A DNA stretch of 64,000 nucleotides from Terrirhizobium terrae (GCF_030323265.1 NZ_CP104992.1:124001-188000), one strand, 5' to 3'; positions 45,977 through 56,009 are shown, counted from the stretch's first letter. Translations and numbers: made by a program. Notes: generated by a model not told the origin, from the letters alone.

Positions 45977-46360
45977 CTAGGTGCCGCGGTCGAGCCTGCC
46001 CTGTTCGGCCTTGTAAAAATACTGGCTTGCCACCAGCCATCCCTTGAGAGGCCGAAGCGGCAGGATGCAGGTCAGAAGCAGGAAGGGCAGCGAGATCAGC
46101 AGATGCACCCAGAACGGCGGCTGGAAGGCCACCTCGATCCACACCGCCAGCGCCACGCTCGGCACGCAGGCAAAGCAGAGTACGAAAAAGGCCGGGCCAT
46201 CGGCGGGGTCAGCAAAGCTGTAGTCCAGGCCACAAACCTCGCAACTGGGTCGCAGCTGCAGGAAGCCGCTGAACAGATGGCCTTGGCCGCAACGGGGGCA
46301 ATGGCCGCGAACTCCCGTGCTGTAAGGCGAAAGCGGCGGCCATTGTGTATCCTGCGCCAT
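45977..46360 (-). CDS. DUF983 family zinc-ribbon membrane protein
   Basis: A 127-residue protein with an N-terminal zinc ribbon (GHCPRCGQGHLFSGFLQLRPSCEVCGLDYSF) and two membrane helices (about 62-84 and 90-110), then PLKGWLVASQYFYKAEQGR. This is the DUF983 layout (zinc finger plus two TM). Function unknown; family members occur near cytochrome oxidase genes. The ATG at 46360 has AAAGG nine bases upstream; a TTG at 46369 is the only longer alternative. Confidence 0.82.
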   Translation of the reverse strand: MAQDTQWPPLSPYSTGVRGHCPRCGQGHLFSGFLQLRPSCEVCGLDYSFADPADGPAFFVLCFACVPSVALAVWIEVAFQPPFWVHLLISLPFLLLTCILPLRPLKGWLVASQYFYKAEQGRLDRGT

Positions 46361-46488
46361 GAAATTCAACCTTTCCGAGAATAAGATCTTTCAAATCTCG
46401 TACTCCCGATACTTGGCATCCATCAAGGCTTTCCGGGCCGGCGCGTCAATCTGCCCCGGTCTGGCGCGCAACACAGCCTGCCTACAAC

Positions 46489-46764
46489 TCAGTCCCAGAT
46501 GGGCTCGGGGATCTTATGCCGCTCGACGAGCTTCAGGCTCCGGTCGGGCTGGATGATGTAGGTCTCGCTGATCCGCTCGCCCCACTGGTTGCGGAACTCG
46601 TGCGGCACCTGGCTACCGATCGGCGCCTTCATCAAGCGAGTACGGGGCTGGCCGCCATAGGTGATGCTGCCGGGGATCGGTTCCAGACCGTTGGTGTTCA
46701 GTGCATATGTCTGGCACCCGGAAAGCGCGAGCGCTGCCGTAATAAGAACGATGGTCGGTTTCAT
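46489..46764 (-). CDS. Small lipoprotein
   Basis: A 91-residue protein with a lipoprotein signal (LITAALALSGC, Cys about residue 17) and a short domain TYGGQPRTRLMKAPIGSQVPHEFRNQWGERISETYIIQPDRSLKLVERHK. GGAGGACACGAAG precedes the ATG. No specific family recognised; it resembles small envelope lipoproteins of Rhizobiales. Confidence 0.7.
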   Translation of the reverse strand: MKPTIVLITAALALSGCQTYALNTNGLEPIPGSITYGGQPRTRLMKAPIGSQVPHEFRNQWGERISETYIIQPDRSLKLVERHKIPEPIWD

Positions 46765-46916
46765 CTTCGTGTCCTCCAACCGGATTTTAGACACCCCGCA
46801 GCAGCGCCACCGGATGACCTTGGAAGGGAAATAGGGCCGTGCGGATAATTCCGCTACCCTTCCGGCGCAGATCCGTTACACCTGTGACCTCAGATAGTTG
46901 AGCCTAGGAAATACCC

Positions 46917-48283
46917 GTGAGCAGACCCGTTGCCGGCATGTCGATTGCCGAAATGTCGATGTTGATCCATTCGGGCGTCATGAGCCCGGTCGAAATCGCA
47001 GAATCGGTCTTCGACGCCATTGAAAGCCATCCCGACAAGGCGATCTTCACAGCGCTGACGAAGGACCGGGCGCTCACCGAAGCGAAGGCAGCCGCAAAGC
47101 GGGTTACGGAAAACCGCTCCCTCGGCTGGCTGGATGGCGTTCCGATCGCCTGGAAGGACCTGTTCGACCTCGAAGGCATGCCGACGCCTGCCGGCTCCGA
47201 CGTGCTGAGACACGCCTCTCCGGCAAAGCGCGACGCGGGCGTGGTCGATCTGGTGCGCCAGTCGGGCATGGTCGCAATCGGCCGCACCAACATGAGCGAA
47301 TTCGCCTTTTCCGGTATCGGCATCAATCCCCATTACGGCACGCCGCACAATCCGCGCTCGACGGATGTTCCGCGCGTACCCGGCGGCTCCTCCTCCGGCT
47401 CCGCGGTCGCTGTGGCGGCAGGCCTCGTGCCGGTCGCGATCGGCACGGATACAGGCGGCTCGATCCGCATTCCGGCGGCGCTGAACGGCATCGTCGGCTA
47501 CAAGGCAAGCAGCGGCCGCCACACGATGGACGGCGTCTTCCCGCTCGCCAAAAGCCTCGACACATTAGGCCCCTCTGCCGCAGCGTTCAGGATGCGATCT
47601 GGGTCGATGCCGCCATGCGCGGTACCACCCGGCCGGACGTCATGCGCAGCCCCGCCCCCGATGGCGCGATGGAAATCGTCATCCCGGAAAACGCAGTCTT
47701 CGACGGCGCCGAGCCGGGCGTTGTGAGAGCCTTCGAGGCCGCCATTGGGCGCCTAGAGAAGTCCGGCGCGAAAATCGTCCGCCTGCGCATCCCGGCCTTC
47801 GAGGCCATCACCGATCTGATGAAGAGCCGCGGCGCCCTGGTGACGGCGGAAGCCTTCGCCCTGCATGGCGAGCGCCTGTCGGGACCAGAGGCCGACGGCA
47901 TCGACCCGCGCGTCGTCGCCCGCATCCGGCTCGGCCGCAATATCGCCATGGCCGACTATATCGAGATCCTCAACATCCGCCGCCGCCTGACGAAGGAGAC
48001 CGAAGCCCTCCTCGCCGGCCGCCTCGTCGCCATGCCGACCGTCGCCCATGTGGCACCGGCCATCGGGCCGCTGCTCAAGGACGACGACCTGTTCTTCGCC
48101 ACCAACGGCAAGACGCTGCGCAACACCGGCTTCGGCAACTTTTTGGGCTGGTGCGGCGTGTCGATCCCGTGCGGAACGGGAGATGCGGGGATGCCGGTGG
48201 GACTGCTGCTGTCGGGCTCGGCGGGCGAGGATGAGAAGGTGCTTGGGGCTGCATTGAGGTGGGAAGAGGTTGTGCGGGGGTAA
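46917..48283 (+). CDS. Amidase (amidase-signature family), frame broken
   Basis: An amidase-signature enzyme of about 455 residues after repair. The Lys-Ser-Ser triad lies in DGVPIAWKDLFDLEG (Lys), VPGGSSSGSAVAVAAG (cis-Ser) and IGTDTGGSIRIPAALNGIVGYK (Ser). The frame breaks near 47573: a C is missing from GGCCCC-TCTGCC, restoring LGPLCRSVQDAIWVDAAMRG. It hydrolyses an amide, substrate unknown; it is too far from gatB/C genes to be GatA. The first ATG is a GTG-like short start at 46917 with no strong ribosome site. The gene runs up against the KAP gene, which is on the other strand. Confidence 0.85.
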
Positions 48284-48359
48284 GGCAAGCGAAATGCCTC
48301 TGGAATTCGCTTGCGATGCCTGAAAAATGCTCCGAGTCGAAAGAGCGTTTGTATAATCC

Positions 48360-49858
48360 CTAGACTCGTTCCTTTTCAATTACCGACGCGTTCACCATTC
48401 TTCCTGCATTGGCGACAATGCCTAGCAGCTCGGTTTGTATGCTCGGCTGCCGCTCCGACACGCGCATACCACTCCATTCTGGTTCGAACACACGCCGCGC
48501 GTAATCGAATGCAATGCCCCTATCAGACCTCGAACTCATAGCGCGAATCCCCTCCATTGTTCTGAAAGATCCGACAGAGTACCGATACGCCTCACCATAG
48601 TTTATGGTGAAATCAGTTTCTATCCTCTCAAATCGATCAACCCGCGTCCTAGGTAAAGTCCATTTAACTATTTCCTGCTCCTGAAAACTCGGCCATTCCG
48701 CCTTTCCAGTCTTATAAAAATTGGCGCACAGAGGAAAAAGTAGGACAACATCTGCGGGGATCTGGTGTGGCCACGCGCTTGCCGCAGCATCAACCATTTC
48801 GAGGACCTGCCTAATTGCGCGCAGGTCCAAACCGTATGCCTTACAACCTGCACCTACGGCTTGCGCGACATCGTTCTCTGGAGCTGAAAGCTTCTCAGCC
48901 GGCAGCATAGCACATAGGTCTTTGACCAGATTTTCCGTTAGAGGTTCCTCAAAGACATAGGTCCGATCAAAAAATCTCTTGAGATATCTGAAGCCGTCGA
49001 AATTTGCTCCATACGAACCTGCGATGCTGTGTTGAAGCTGGTCAGCATTCGTTCCGAACACAAAAACTACACCTGGCACATCAAAGAGATGTTTCACGCG
49101 TTCAAGCAGCTGCACAGCATATGTGGGCCGGCAGCGGTCGAGTTCGTCGACTAAGATGAAAAGCGGCGCGGACTTACTTTTGCCGATGGCGTGGATAGCC
49201 CTTTCAAGCTTGTCCCGAAAATCCGCCATTGCGGCGTCAGTTCGGTTGAATCCGTCAATCATCGCCTCCAGCGATGCATCAAACAATTTTTCGAGCTGTT
49301 TACCTGCCGCCTTTATTCCGTCGTCGGCCACATCTTCGAGTGTTTCTGACGAGAAGCCCGTTTCATTGATAATTTCGCCGATCTCGTCCAGAGATACACC
49401 AGCGTGTTTTCTCACAAGCCCTTTAAACACAGCGCCGGTAACTTTAAGCGCAATCGCCCCGCCGCTTGACTTCGCGGCAGACCATGCCTTCGCAATCTCG
49501 CCTTGCTTCTTAACATAGGGCGCAAAAACCTGGTCGATTGCCGCCATAATCGCGACATACGGATCTTGGGCATGATCGTCGCGCCAAGCATTTACCCTGG
49601 CAACGATATGGCCCTTGGCGTCTAGGTCTTGAGCAAGGCCGTCAAGAAAGAACGACTTCCCCCTCCCCAATCAGCGTCGACATTCAATACATAGGAGGGG
49701 ACGCGACCTTGCGAGCGGCGCTTATCCAACTCGCCAATCAAGAAGTTGTAGAGAAATTCAGCATCCTGCTTGCGGCCAAGCCGATCAGCGGCCCAATGAT
49801 CGAAATTATCCAACACCTCTCGTCCCTTACGCTCATGCACCGGATACAGGAGTGTCAT
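48360..49858 (-). CDS. KAP-family P-loop NTPase, frame broken in Walker A
   Basis: A 499-residue KAP NTPase. After VHERKGREVLDNFDHWAADRLGRK... the Walker A reads DWGRGKSFFLDGL after one G is restored near 49670 (a shortened G run breaks the frame exactly here). Walker B and the KAP signature are LFILVDELDRCRPTYAVQLLERVKHLFDVPGVVFVFGTNADQLQHSI. The gene has lower GC content than its neighbours and lies with its 5' end 97 bases from the 3' end of tRNA-Met, which suggests acquisition. KAP NTPases are sporadic and often linked to phage exclusion or mobile DNA; no partner gene is next to it. Confidence 0.85.
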
Positions 49859-49954
49859 CGGAACTCATGGTAAATCAAGTGGGAAAGCCTACGCAGCGTC
49901 TGCAAGAGCTAGAAACGCTGGGTGCGTGTTTAACGTGATAACCTCGGGAAAAAA

Positions 49955-50030
49955 TGGTAGCGGGGGCGGAATTGAACCGCCGACCTCAGGGTTATGAATC
50001 CTGCGCTCTCACCAACTGAGCTACCCAGCC
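49955..50030 (-). tRNA. tRNA-Met (CAT anticodon)
   Basis: On the minus strand: GGCTGGG acceptor, D arm GCTC...GAGC, anticodon loop TTCATAA (CAT), a TpsiC arm GGCGG-TTCAATT-CCGCC and a 3' CCA. The D arm, variable region and T loop are elongator-like. The acceptor 3' strand reads CCCGCT before A-CCA, one base short; adding an A (CCCAGCT) gives full pairing, so an indel is likely here too. The anticodon stem has one A-C mismatch. Confidence 0.85.
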
Positions 50031-50188
50031 ACACCGGTTGGAACGAGTGTTTAAATCGTCCCGTCGTTTTGATGTGCGGCTTATAAGACCCGTGTCACCG
50101 AAGTGTCAAGCAGGCTTTCGGCAAAAATCCGGGAAGATGAAAATCCCTGTGATTTCCGGCCTATCCTCGTCGCCGCCAAGCCCGCTCT

Positions 50189-51385
50189 TCAGGCCGCGAC
50201 GGGCTGGGCCAGCAGTTCCTTCAGCGAAGCTTCCGCTTCCGCCGCCCGTTCCGAACGCTCGATGAAACCGCCGCCATAGACGCGTGCGTCCGCTCCCGGT
50301 GCGGAATAGAGTACGCAGGCCTGGCCGGGGGCGACGCCTGCTTCGCCGATCGCCAGATCGACATAGACGCCGCGTTCATCGACATAAAGCGTTGCCGGTG
50401 TCGGTGGGCGGGTGGAGCGCACCTTGGCGAAGCAGGGGAACCCTGCCCCGGCATCGGCCTCCAGCGACGAATCGCCGATCCAGTTCATGTCGCGCAGATA
50501 GACGCGGTGCGTATCGAGCGCTTCCTTCGGCCCGACGATGACCCGGCGCGAGCGCGCATCCAGATAGACCACATAGAGCGGTTCGCCGGTGGCGACGCCA
50601 AGGCCCTTGCGCTGGCCGATCGTATAGTGGACGATACCTTCGTGGCGGCCGAGCACGCGCCCGTCCATATGGACGATGTCGCCGGCAAGCGCCGCGTTCG
50701 GCTTCACCTTGTTGATGATGTCTGCATATTTGCCGGCGGGCACGAAACAGATGTCCTGACTGTCGGCCTTCTTGGCAACGACGAGGCCCATTTCTTCGGC
50801 GAGATCACGCACCTGCGCCTTCGACATGCCGCCGAGCGGGAAGCGCAGATAGTCGATCTGCTCCTGCGTGGTGGCGAACAGGAACCAGCTCTGGTCGCGG
50901 TCGCTATCGATCGGGCGGTAGAGCGCGCGGCGGTTCGGATTGTCGGCGGTCGGGTTTGCGGCCGAGCGGATGTAATGGCCGGTTGCCAGCGCATCGGCGC
51001 CGAGTTCCTTGGCGGTTGCCAGAAGATCGGCGAACTTGACCGTCTGGTTGCAGGCGACGCAGGGAACCGGGGTCTCGCCCATGGCATAGGCTTCGGCGAA
51101 GGGATTGATCACCGTCTCGCGAAAACGCTTTTCGTAGTCCAGCACGTAATGCGGAATGCCGAGCGTTTCGGAAACGCGGCGCGCATCGTCGATATCCTGG
51201 CCGGCGCAGCAGGAGCCGGCACGGTGCACGGCGGCGCCATGATCATAGAGCTGCAGCGTGATGCCCAGAACGTCATAGCCCTGGCGCTTCAGAAGCCCAG
51301 CCACGACGGAGGAATCCACGCCGCCCGACATGGCGACGACAACGCGCGTGTCTTCCGGCCTCTTGTCAAAATCCAGCGTATTCAC
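50189..51385 (-). CDS. mnmA: tRNA-specific 2-thiouridylase MnmA
   Basis: A 398-residue enzyme. The PP-loop is [18 protein letters not shown]; catalytic Cys residues lie in [14 protein letters not shown] and [35 protein letters not shown] and the C-terminal beta-barrel ([22 protein letters not shown]) follow. It thiolates U34 of tRNA-Lys, Glu and Gln. The frame is intact. It lies downstream of the tRNA-Met gene in the same direction. Confidence 0.95.
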   Translation of the reverse strand: MNTLDFDKRPEDTRVVVAMSGGVDSSVVAGLLKRQGYDVLGITLQLYDHGAAVHRAGSCCAGQDIDDARRVSETLGIPHYVLDYEKRFRETVINPFAEAYAMGETPVPCVACNQTVKFADLLATAKELGADALATGHYIRSAANPTADNPNRRALYRPIDSDRDQSWFLFATTQEQIDYLRFPLGGMSKAQVRDLAEEMGLVVAKKADSQDICFVPAGKYADIINKVKPNAALAGDIVHMDGRVLGRHEGIVHYTIGQRKGLGVATGEPLYVVYLDARSRRVIVGPKEALDTHRVYLRDMNWIGDSSLEADAGAGFPCFAKVRSTRPPTPATLYVDERGVYVDLAIGEAGVAPGQACVLYSAPGADARVYGGGFIERSERAAEAEASLKELLAQPVAA

Positions 51386-51560
51386 GGAATACTCTTTCGC
51401 TCTTCACCCGGCGCTTCTGCTTCAGGCATCGCTCCGGCAAACGGAATGGCAGGCAAACGGGATCGGCCGCACGCGAGCTCGGTTATCGCCGGATATAGAA
51501 AGGAATGAAGGAGAGCGCAAGACATCGTCACGCAGTACGCCGGCAGCCGAAGACAAGAGC

Positions 51561-51582
51561 GGCGGCAGGTTTCCCCGCCGCC
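51561..51582 (-). terminator. Possible terminator after the chemoreceptor gene
   Basis: On the minus strand GGCGGCGGG-GAAA-CCTGCCGCC: a nine-pair stem with one G-T pair and a GAAA tetraloop, 40 bases after the stop. No long T run follows. Confidence 0.5.
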
Positions 51583-51621
51583 GTCAACATGATCATGATT
51601 TATTGTGGAGGCAAGCGCCCG

Positions 51622-53235
51622 TCAGGCCGCCTGTCCGTAGGAATAAGTTTCCGATACGCGACCGGCCTGTCGGCCGCCCAACGTGAAACGGCCGATCAGC
51701 GTCGAGAGCTTGGTCGTCTCCTCGGTGAGCAGGGAGACGGCAGCGCTGGTCTCTTCTACCATCGCGGCATTCTGCTGCGTCGCCTTGTCCATCTGGCCGA
51801 CCGCCGAATTGACCTCGCCGAGCACCGAGGACTGTTCCCGCGTCGTGCTGGCGATCATCTCCATGTGGCGGTTGACGTCGACGATATAGCCCTCAATCGT
51901 CTTCAGGGCATCGCCGGTTTCGCGCACGAGGCCGACACCGTTTTCCACCTCGACACCGGAAAGGCGGATCAGTTCCTTGATCTGGCCCGCCGCATCGGCA
52001 GATCGCTGGGCAAGATCGCGGACTTCCTGGGCAACGACGGCAAAGCCCTTGCCGGCTTCACCCGCACGCGCGGCTTCCACACCGGCATTGAGCGCAAGCA
52101 GGTTGGTCTGGAAGGCTATCTGGTCGATTACGCCGATAATGGTGGACACCTGGGCGGACGAGCCTTCGATCTTGCTCATCGCATCGACCGCGCTTGCCAC
52201 GATGGTGGCCGAGTTGACCGTGCTGCTGGCGGCATCTGCCGCCACGCCACGTGCGTCCTGCGTGCGCTTCGACGCATCATGGATATTGCCGGTGACGGTG
52301 CCAAGTGACGCCGCCGTTTCCTCAAGCGTTGCCGCCTGCTGCTCGGTCCGCCGTGCGAGATCGTTGGCGCTGCGGCTCAATTCCTTGCTGCTGTCATCGA
52401 TGACGGTGACGGATTCGGCGACAGCATTGAGCGTTTCGCGAAGCTGCCTGACAGCGGCGTTCAGGTCATGGCGCAGCGCCTCGAATTCTTCCGAAAACGG
52501 CTCGTCCAACTGAACGGTGAGATCACCATTGGCGAGCTGGCGCAGACCGCGGCCGAGACCGTCGGTCGCCTGGCGCAGGCGGCTCTGAGCTGCAACTTCC
52601 GCCTCGCTGCGGGCACGCTGACGGTCGGCATCCATGCGCTGATCGGCCTCCCGGGCCTGTTTCGACATCTCGTCGGTCGCCGCCTGGGCAGCCTGCGCCT
52701 TGTCGGTCGCCGACTGGGCGGAAACGAGTGTGTCCGTCAGCGCCTTGATCAGGGCAAGCAGGACGCCGGTCTGGCCGATGACGATGACGGCATGCAGGAC
52801 GACCCGCATGGAGGTGGACTGGCCGGGGAAGACGGCAGCCGAAGCGAAGAGGAACAGCAGGAGATGGTGGACGATGACGAAGCTTGCATAGGCAAAAATG
52901 GCGCGACGATCGACCCAGACCGCGCACATGGCGAGGTTTGCGAAGAAATACATATGGATGTCGATCTGCAGCGGAGAGCCGGAGAACAGGAAGACCAGAA
53001 TGCCGACTTGCGCAGCATGCGCCATTGAGGTCACGACGCGAGTGGTCGCGCCGGTCCGGTCATTGAGCCACAGCAGTGTTCCCATCGCGCCGATCACCAC
53101 GGCCGCAACGAGTGCGCTGATATCCATGCCATCGGGCAGGTAGAAATTGCGGGCAATGATGAGCGCGACATTGACCCACAGCAGGGCAACAATCCCCATC
53201 GAGGCCTTATGACGAATGGTCTCCAGCGCGTTCAT
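51622..53235 (-). CDS. Methyl-accepting chemotaxis protein
   Basis: A 537-residue receptor. Residues 1-170 hold six hydrophobic helices with short loops, not a periplasmic ligand domain, so it likely senses membrane or cytoplasmic cues. A coiled linker (about 175-215), a HAMP-like LRQLANGDLTVQLDEPFSEEFEAL and a signalling domain follow, with the hairpin tip IAFQTNLLALNAGVEAARAGEAGKGFAVVAQEVRDLAQRSA. The C-terminus (SYGQAA) lacks the CheR-tethering pentapeptide. The ATG directly follows the stop of a small membrane protein gene (TAAATG). Confidence 0.9.
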   Translation of the reverse strand: MNALETIRHKASMGIVALLWVNVALIIARNFYLPDGMDISALVAAVVIGAMGTLLWLNDRTGATTRVVTSMAHAAQVGILVFLFSGSPLQIDIHMYFFANLAMCAVWVDRRAIFAYASFVIVHHLLLFLFASAAVFPGQSTSMRVVLHAVIVIGQTGVLLALIKALTDTLVSAQSATDKAQAAQAATDEMSKQAREADQRMDADRQRARSEAEVAAQSRLRQATDGLGRGLRQLANGDLTVQLDEPFSEEFEALRHDLNAAVRQLRETLNAVAESVTVIDDSSKELSRSANDLARRTEQQAATLEETAASLGTVTGNIHDASKRTQDARGVAADAASSTVNSATIVASAVDAMSKIEGSSAQVSTIIGVIDQIAFQTNLLALNAGVEAARAGEAGKGFAVVAQEVRDLAQRSADAAGQIKELIRLSGVEVENGVGLVRETGDALKTIEGYIVDVNRHMEMIASTTREQSSVLGEVNSAVGQMDKATQQNAAMVEETSAAVSLLTEETTKLSTLIGRFTLGGRQAGRVSETYSYGQAA

Positions 53236-53556
53236 TTAAAAAATCTCCTGCGAGCAAATGGATTTGAGATTGGCGTTGAGAACGAGGAGCGCGCCGGCGC
53301 GCCTCAATTGAGCGGGAAAGGAAGGCGCATCGGACTGGGCAATGGCGATCCACGGCAGGCTGCCGCCCGCCACGTAGTTGCCATCCGCCCTGCCGATAAT
53401 CGAAAGAACGGTCTGTTCGGATGCGAAGGGCTGCGCCACGACAAGAAAGAACGAGCCGCGTGGGCTGAGCCACATCCACATCAGAAGTGAGATGAAGATG
53501 GCGACGCTCACGACGATAATCTTTCTATCGCTTGAGTGAGATGAGTGCGCTGCCAT
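53236..53556 (-). CDS. Small membrane protein translationally coupled to the chemoreceptor
   Basis: A 106-residue protein with one hydrophobic helix (about 12-32) after a Ser/His-rich N-terminus; the periplasmic-looking part (PRGSFFLVVAQPFASEQTVLSIIGRADGNYVAGGSLPWIAIAQSDAPSFPAQL) resembles a short sensor-type domain. No family recognised. Its TAA is followed at once by the ATG of the chemoreceptor, so it is probably its partner or sensory subunit. A GTG/ATG upstream would extend it, but the Met at 53556 fits best. Confidence 0.55.
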   Translation of the reverse strand: MAAHSSHSSDRKIIVVSVAIFISLLMWMWLSPRGSFFLVVAQPFASEQTVLSIIGRADGNYVAGGSLPWIAIAQSDAPSFPAQLRRAGALLVLNANLKSICSQEIF

Positions 53557-53857
53557 GAAAGTTGAACCAATTTCGATCAGCAATAAAATAGCCACGAATG
53601 GTTTACGGCATCTTACACTAAAGTATTGATCTTAAAATGTAATTGTCACTCGGATTATTTCTATAGGTCTACATTCAAAAACCTGGACATAACCTATCCG
53701 TTACGTTGAGGCAGATATTTCTTCTTGCAATCGTCGCGCGAAATCCGCCATCACGGATGGAGGAGACTTGAATTGAGACAGGGTTCTGCAACAGCCGCCA
53801 TAGCGCTCCCCGCAGCCTCGCTCTATCTCAAGAGCCAGAGAATCACGGAGCAGAACA
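53557..53857. other. AT-rich intergenic region between divergent genes
   Basis: A 301-base spacer, clearly AT-rich, between the small membrane gene (minus) and the GreA-like gene (plus). It contains a GGAGGAG at 53759 followed by a very short ORF, but no convincing gene. It should hold both promoters; I see no confident consensus. Confidence 0.4.
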
Positions 53858-54340
53858 TTGAGTGTCGCATTCACCAAGGAAGAGAGCGCAGAAACGGCAG
53901 CCGAAACGCTGCTGCCGGATCGCCCGATCTCCCCACATCTGAACCTGGTGACCGAGGACGGACTGAAGGCGCTTGAGCGGCAGATGGAAGAAGCACGCGA
54001 GGCCTATGCCGCCGCCCAGACGATCGAAGATGTCAATGAAAAGCGGCGGCAGTCAGCGGGGCCGTTGCGGGACATGCGCTACCTGTCCGAACGCCTCCGT
54101 ACGGCGCAGCTCGTCCCTGCCCCGACCTCCAGCGACGTCGTCGCCTTCGGCAGCACCGTCACCTTCGAACGCGATGACGGCCGCGTACAGACCTATCGCA
54201 TCGTCGGAGAAGACGAGGCCGATCCCAAGGCGGGATCGATTTCCTATGTCTCTCCGGTCGCCCGCAAGCTGAACGGCAAGGCCGTTGGCGATGTGGTGAC
54301 CGTCGGCGACCAGGAACTCGAGATCACCGCGATCGCCTGA
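53858..54340 (+). CDS. GreA/GreB-family transcription elongation factor-like protein
   Basis: A 160-residue protein. Residues about 30-95 form the antiparallel coiled coil (LVTEDGLKALERQMEEAREAYAAAQTIEDVNEKRRQSAGPLRDMRYLSERL); residues 100-160 form the FKBP-like domain (VVAFGSTVTFERDDGRVQTYRIVGEDEADPKAGSISYVSPVARKLNGKAVGDVVTV). GreA-type factors stimulate transcript cleavage by RNA polymerase. It is longer at the N-terminus than housekeeping GreA and may be an accessory paralogue. It starts at TTG with GGAG upstream. Confidence 0.85.
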   Translation: MSVAFTKEESAETAAETLLPDRPISPHLNLVTEDGLKALERQMEEAREAYAAAQTIEDVNEKRRQSAGPLRDMRYLSERLRTAQLVPAPTSSDVVAFGSTVTFERDDGRVQTYRIVGEDEADPKAGSISYVSPVARKLNGKAVGDVVTVGDQELEITAIA

Positions 54341-54347
54341 TCGGCGC

Positions 54348-55468
54348 TCAGGACTGAAGGGAAGCGTGGGCGGCAGCGCCGAGAACTGCGGCGCCGTTGC
54401 CGTCGAACTGGCGATCCGTCCTCACCTTCGGCAGCGCGTTCGGATATTCCATCTGGATGAATTCGACCAGCTTCTCGCGCATCTCGCACCGCATGTCGAA
54501 AGTCTTGGGTGCATTGTTGGCGGAGACGAGAATGCGGATCTCCATCACGCTTTCCCGGAAATCGGTGACCTGCACATTGACCACGCGCCTGTCCCATATT
54601 TTCGAGGCGGCCGCGATCTCCTCCACTTTCTTGCGGATCACGGATACCGGGATGGTGTAGTCGAGGTAGATCATCACCGTTCCAATGAGCGCCGAGCCTT
54701 CACGGGTCCAGTTCTGGAAGGGGTTCTCGATGAAATAGGACAGAGGCAGGATCATCCGTCGCCAGTCCCACAGCTTCACTACCACGTAGGTCGAGGTGAT
54801 TTCCTCGACATTGCCCCACTCTCCTCGACGATCAGGGCATCGTCGATACGGATCGGCTGGGTGATGGCAAGCTGGATGCCGGCAAAGATATTTTTCAGCA
54901 TCGGCTGCAGCGCGAGACCGAGCACGATACCGGCTACACCGGCGGAAGCGAGCACGCTGACGCCATATTGCTGGACAGCCGGAAAAGTCATCAGCATGGC
55001 TGCGATCGTGATCACAACGATCATCGCGCCGGCGATCCGCTCAGCTATGCGTGACTGCGTTACGTGGGCGCGTGCCAGCAAGTTATCTTCTGCATCCAGC
55101 TTGAAGCGGCGCAGGTAGACGGTCATCCAGATATGCAGGGCGGCCTTTGCCGACCAGCCGAGCACAAGAATGAACGCGATCAGCAGGACATGGCGGATGA
55201 TTTCCGCGGGCCTGGCCGCAAGCGGCGCGATGGTGGCGGCAACAGACAGGGTGAAGGTCAGTATCGCGACCCGCAACGGCCGACGTCCGCGCGACACCAC
55301 CGAGCGCCAGAACAAATCCTTGTTCTCAACCAGGCGGGTAAAAATGCGAAATGTAAGCCGATGAATTGCCAGCCCGATGAGGACGGCGGCAACCAAAAGT
55401 CCGATGCTGACGATCCAATTCGGCAGCCAGTCCGTATATTGACGAAACTCTGCGATGAAGTTGTTCAT
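54348..55468 (-). CDS. MscS-family mechanosensitive channel, frame broken
   Basis: About 373 residues after repair. Several helices (WIVSIGLLVAAVLIGLAIHRL, LRVAILTFTLSVAATIAPLAA, IIRHVLLIAFILVLGWSA) precede the pore helix GVSVLASAGVAGIVLGLALQPMLKNIFAGIQLAITQPIRIDDAL, typical of MscS. The frame breaks near 54823 (GTCGAGG-AGAG should be GTCGAGGGAGAG, giving IVEGEWGNVEEITSTYVVVKLWDWRR). MscS channels release solutes on hypo-osmotic shock. Start uncertain: ATGs at 55540, 55489 and 55468 are in frame; 55468 is chosen as closest to the first helix. Confidence 0.85.
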
Positions 55469-55566
55469 TCCATCCCAGCTAGGGTGCATTGCAGCATAGA
55501 AAAGAGCGGCCGCAAAAATATCATCTTTTTCCGTCTTCATGCCGCAATTGGGGTGAGGAGCATTTA

Positions 55567-55999
55567 ATGATCGATCGTACCGTGACTGTAGACCTGACGC
55601 GTTTCGTTGACGCCCAGGCATCGATCTACAATCAGGTCATTGCGGAACTGCGCGACGGACAGAAGCGCAGCCACTGGATGTGGTATATCTTCCCGCAATT
55701 CGACGGGCTCGGAAAATCGGAAATGTCGCAGCGCTTTGCCATCCGTTCCCGCGACGAGGCAATCGCCTATCTCGCCCACCCCTGCTCGGCTGGCGGCTTG
55801 CCGAATGTACGACCGCGATGCTCGCTCACGAGGGCCGCGGCGCCGATGAAATTCTCGGTTCGGTCGACGACATGAAGTTCCGCAGCTCGATGACGCTGTT
55901 TCATCTAGTCAGCGAAAAAGGCTCGCCTTTCGAGCGAGCCCTTGAGATTTTTTACCGGGGGAGCACGACGATGTCACCGTCGGGCTCCTGAAGATTTAA
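55567..55999 (+). CDS. DUF1810 family protein, frame broken twice
   Basis: DUF1810 proteins of about 140 residues. MIDRTVTVDLTRFVDAQASIYNQVIAELRDGQKRSHWMWYIFPQFDGLGKSEMSQRFAIRSRDEAIAYLAHP is typical. The rest (LLGWRLAECTTAMLAHEGRGADEILGSVDDMKFRSSMTLFHLVSEKG) and the last part (GEHDDVTVGLLKI) each lie in another frame. Deletions near 55788 (C run) and 55962 (G run) account for it, giving 144 residues. Function unknown. The ATG follows AGGAGC. Confidence 0.8.
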
Positions 56000-56009
56000 G
56001 CCAAGTGCC

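Noticed and set aside
46917..48283. GatA subunit of the Glu-tRNA amidotransferase
   Set aside because: No gatB or gatC nearby, and the enzyme looks like a general amidase-signature protein.
48360..49858. A complete multi-gene phage-defence island around the KAP NTPase
   Set aside because: No partner gene, integrase or repeat adjoins it; both neighbours are ordinary metabolic or tRNA-modification genes.
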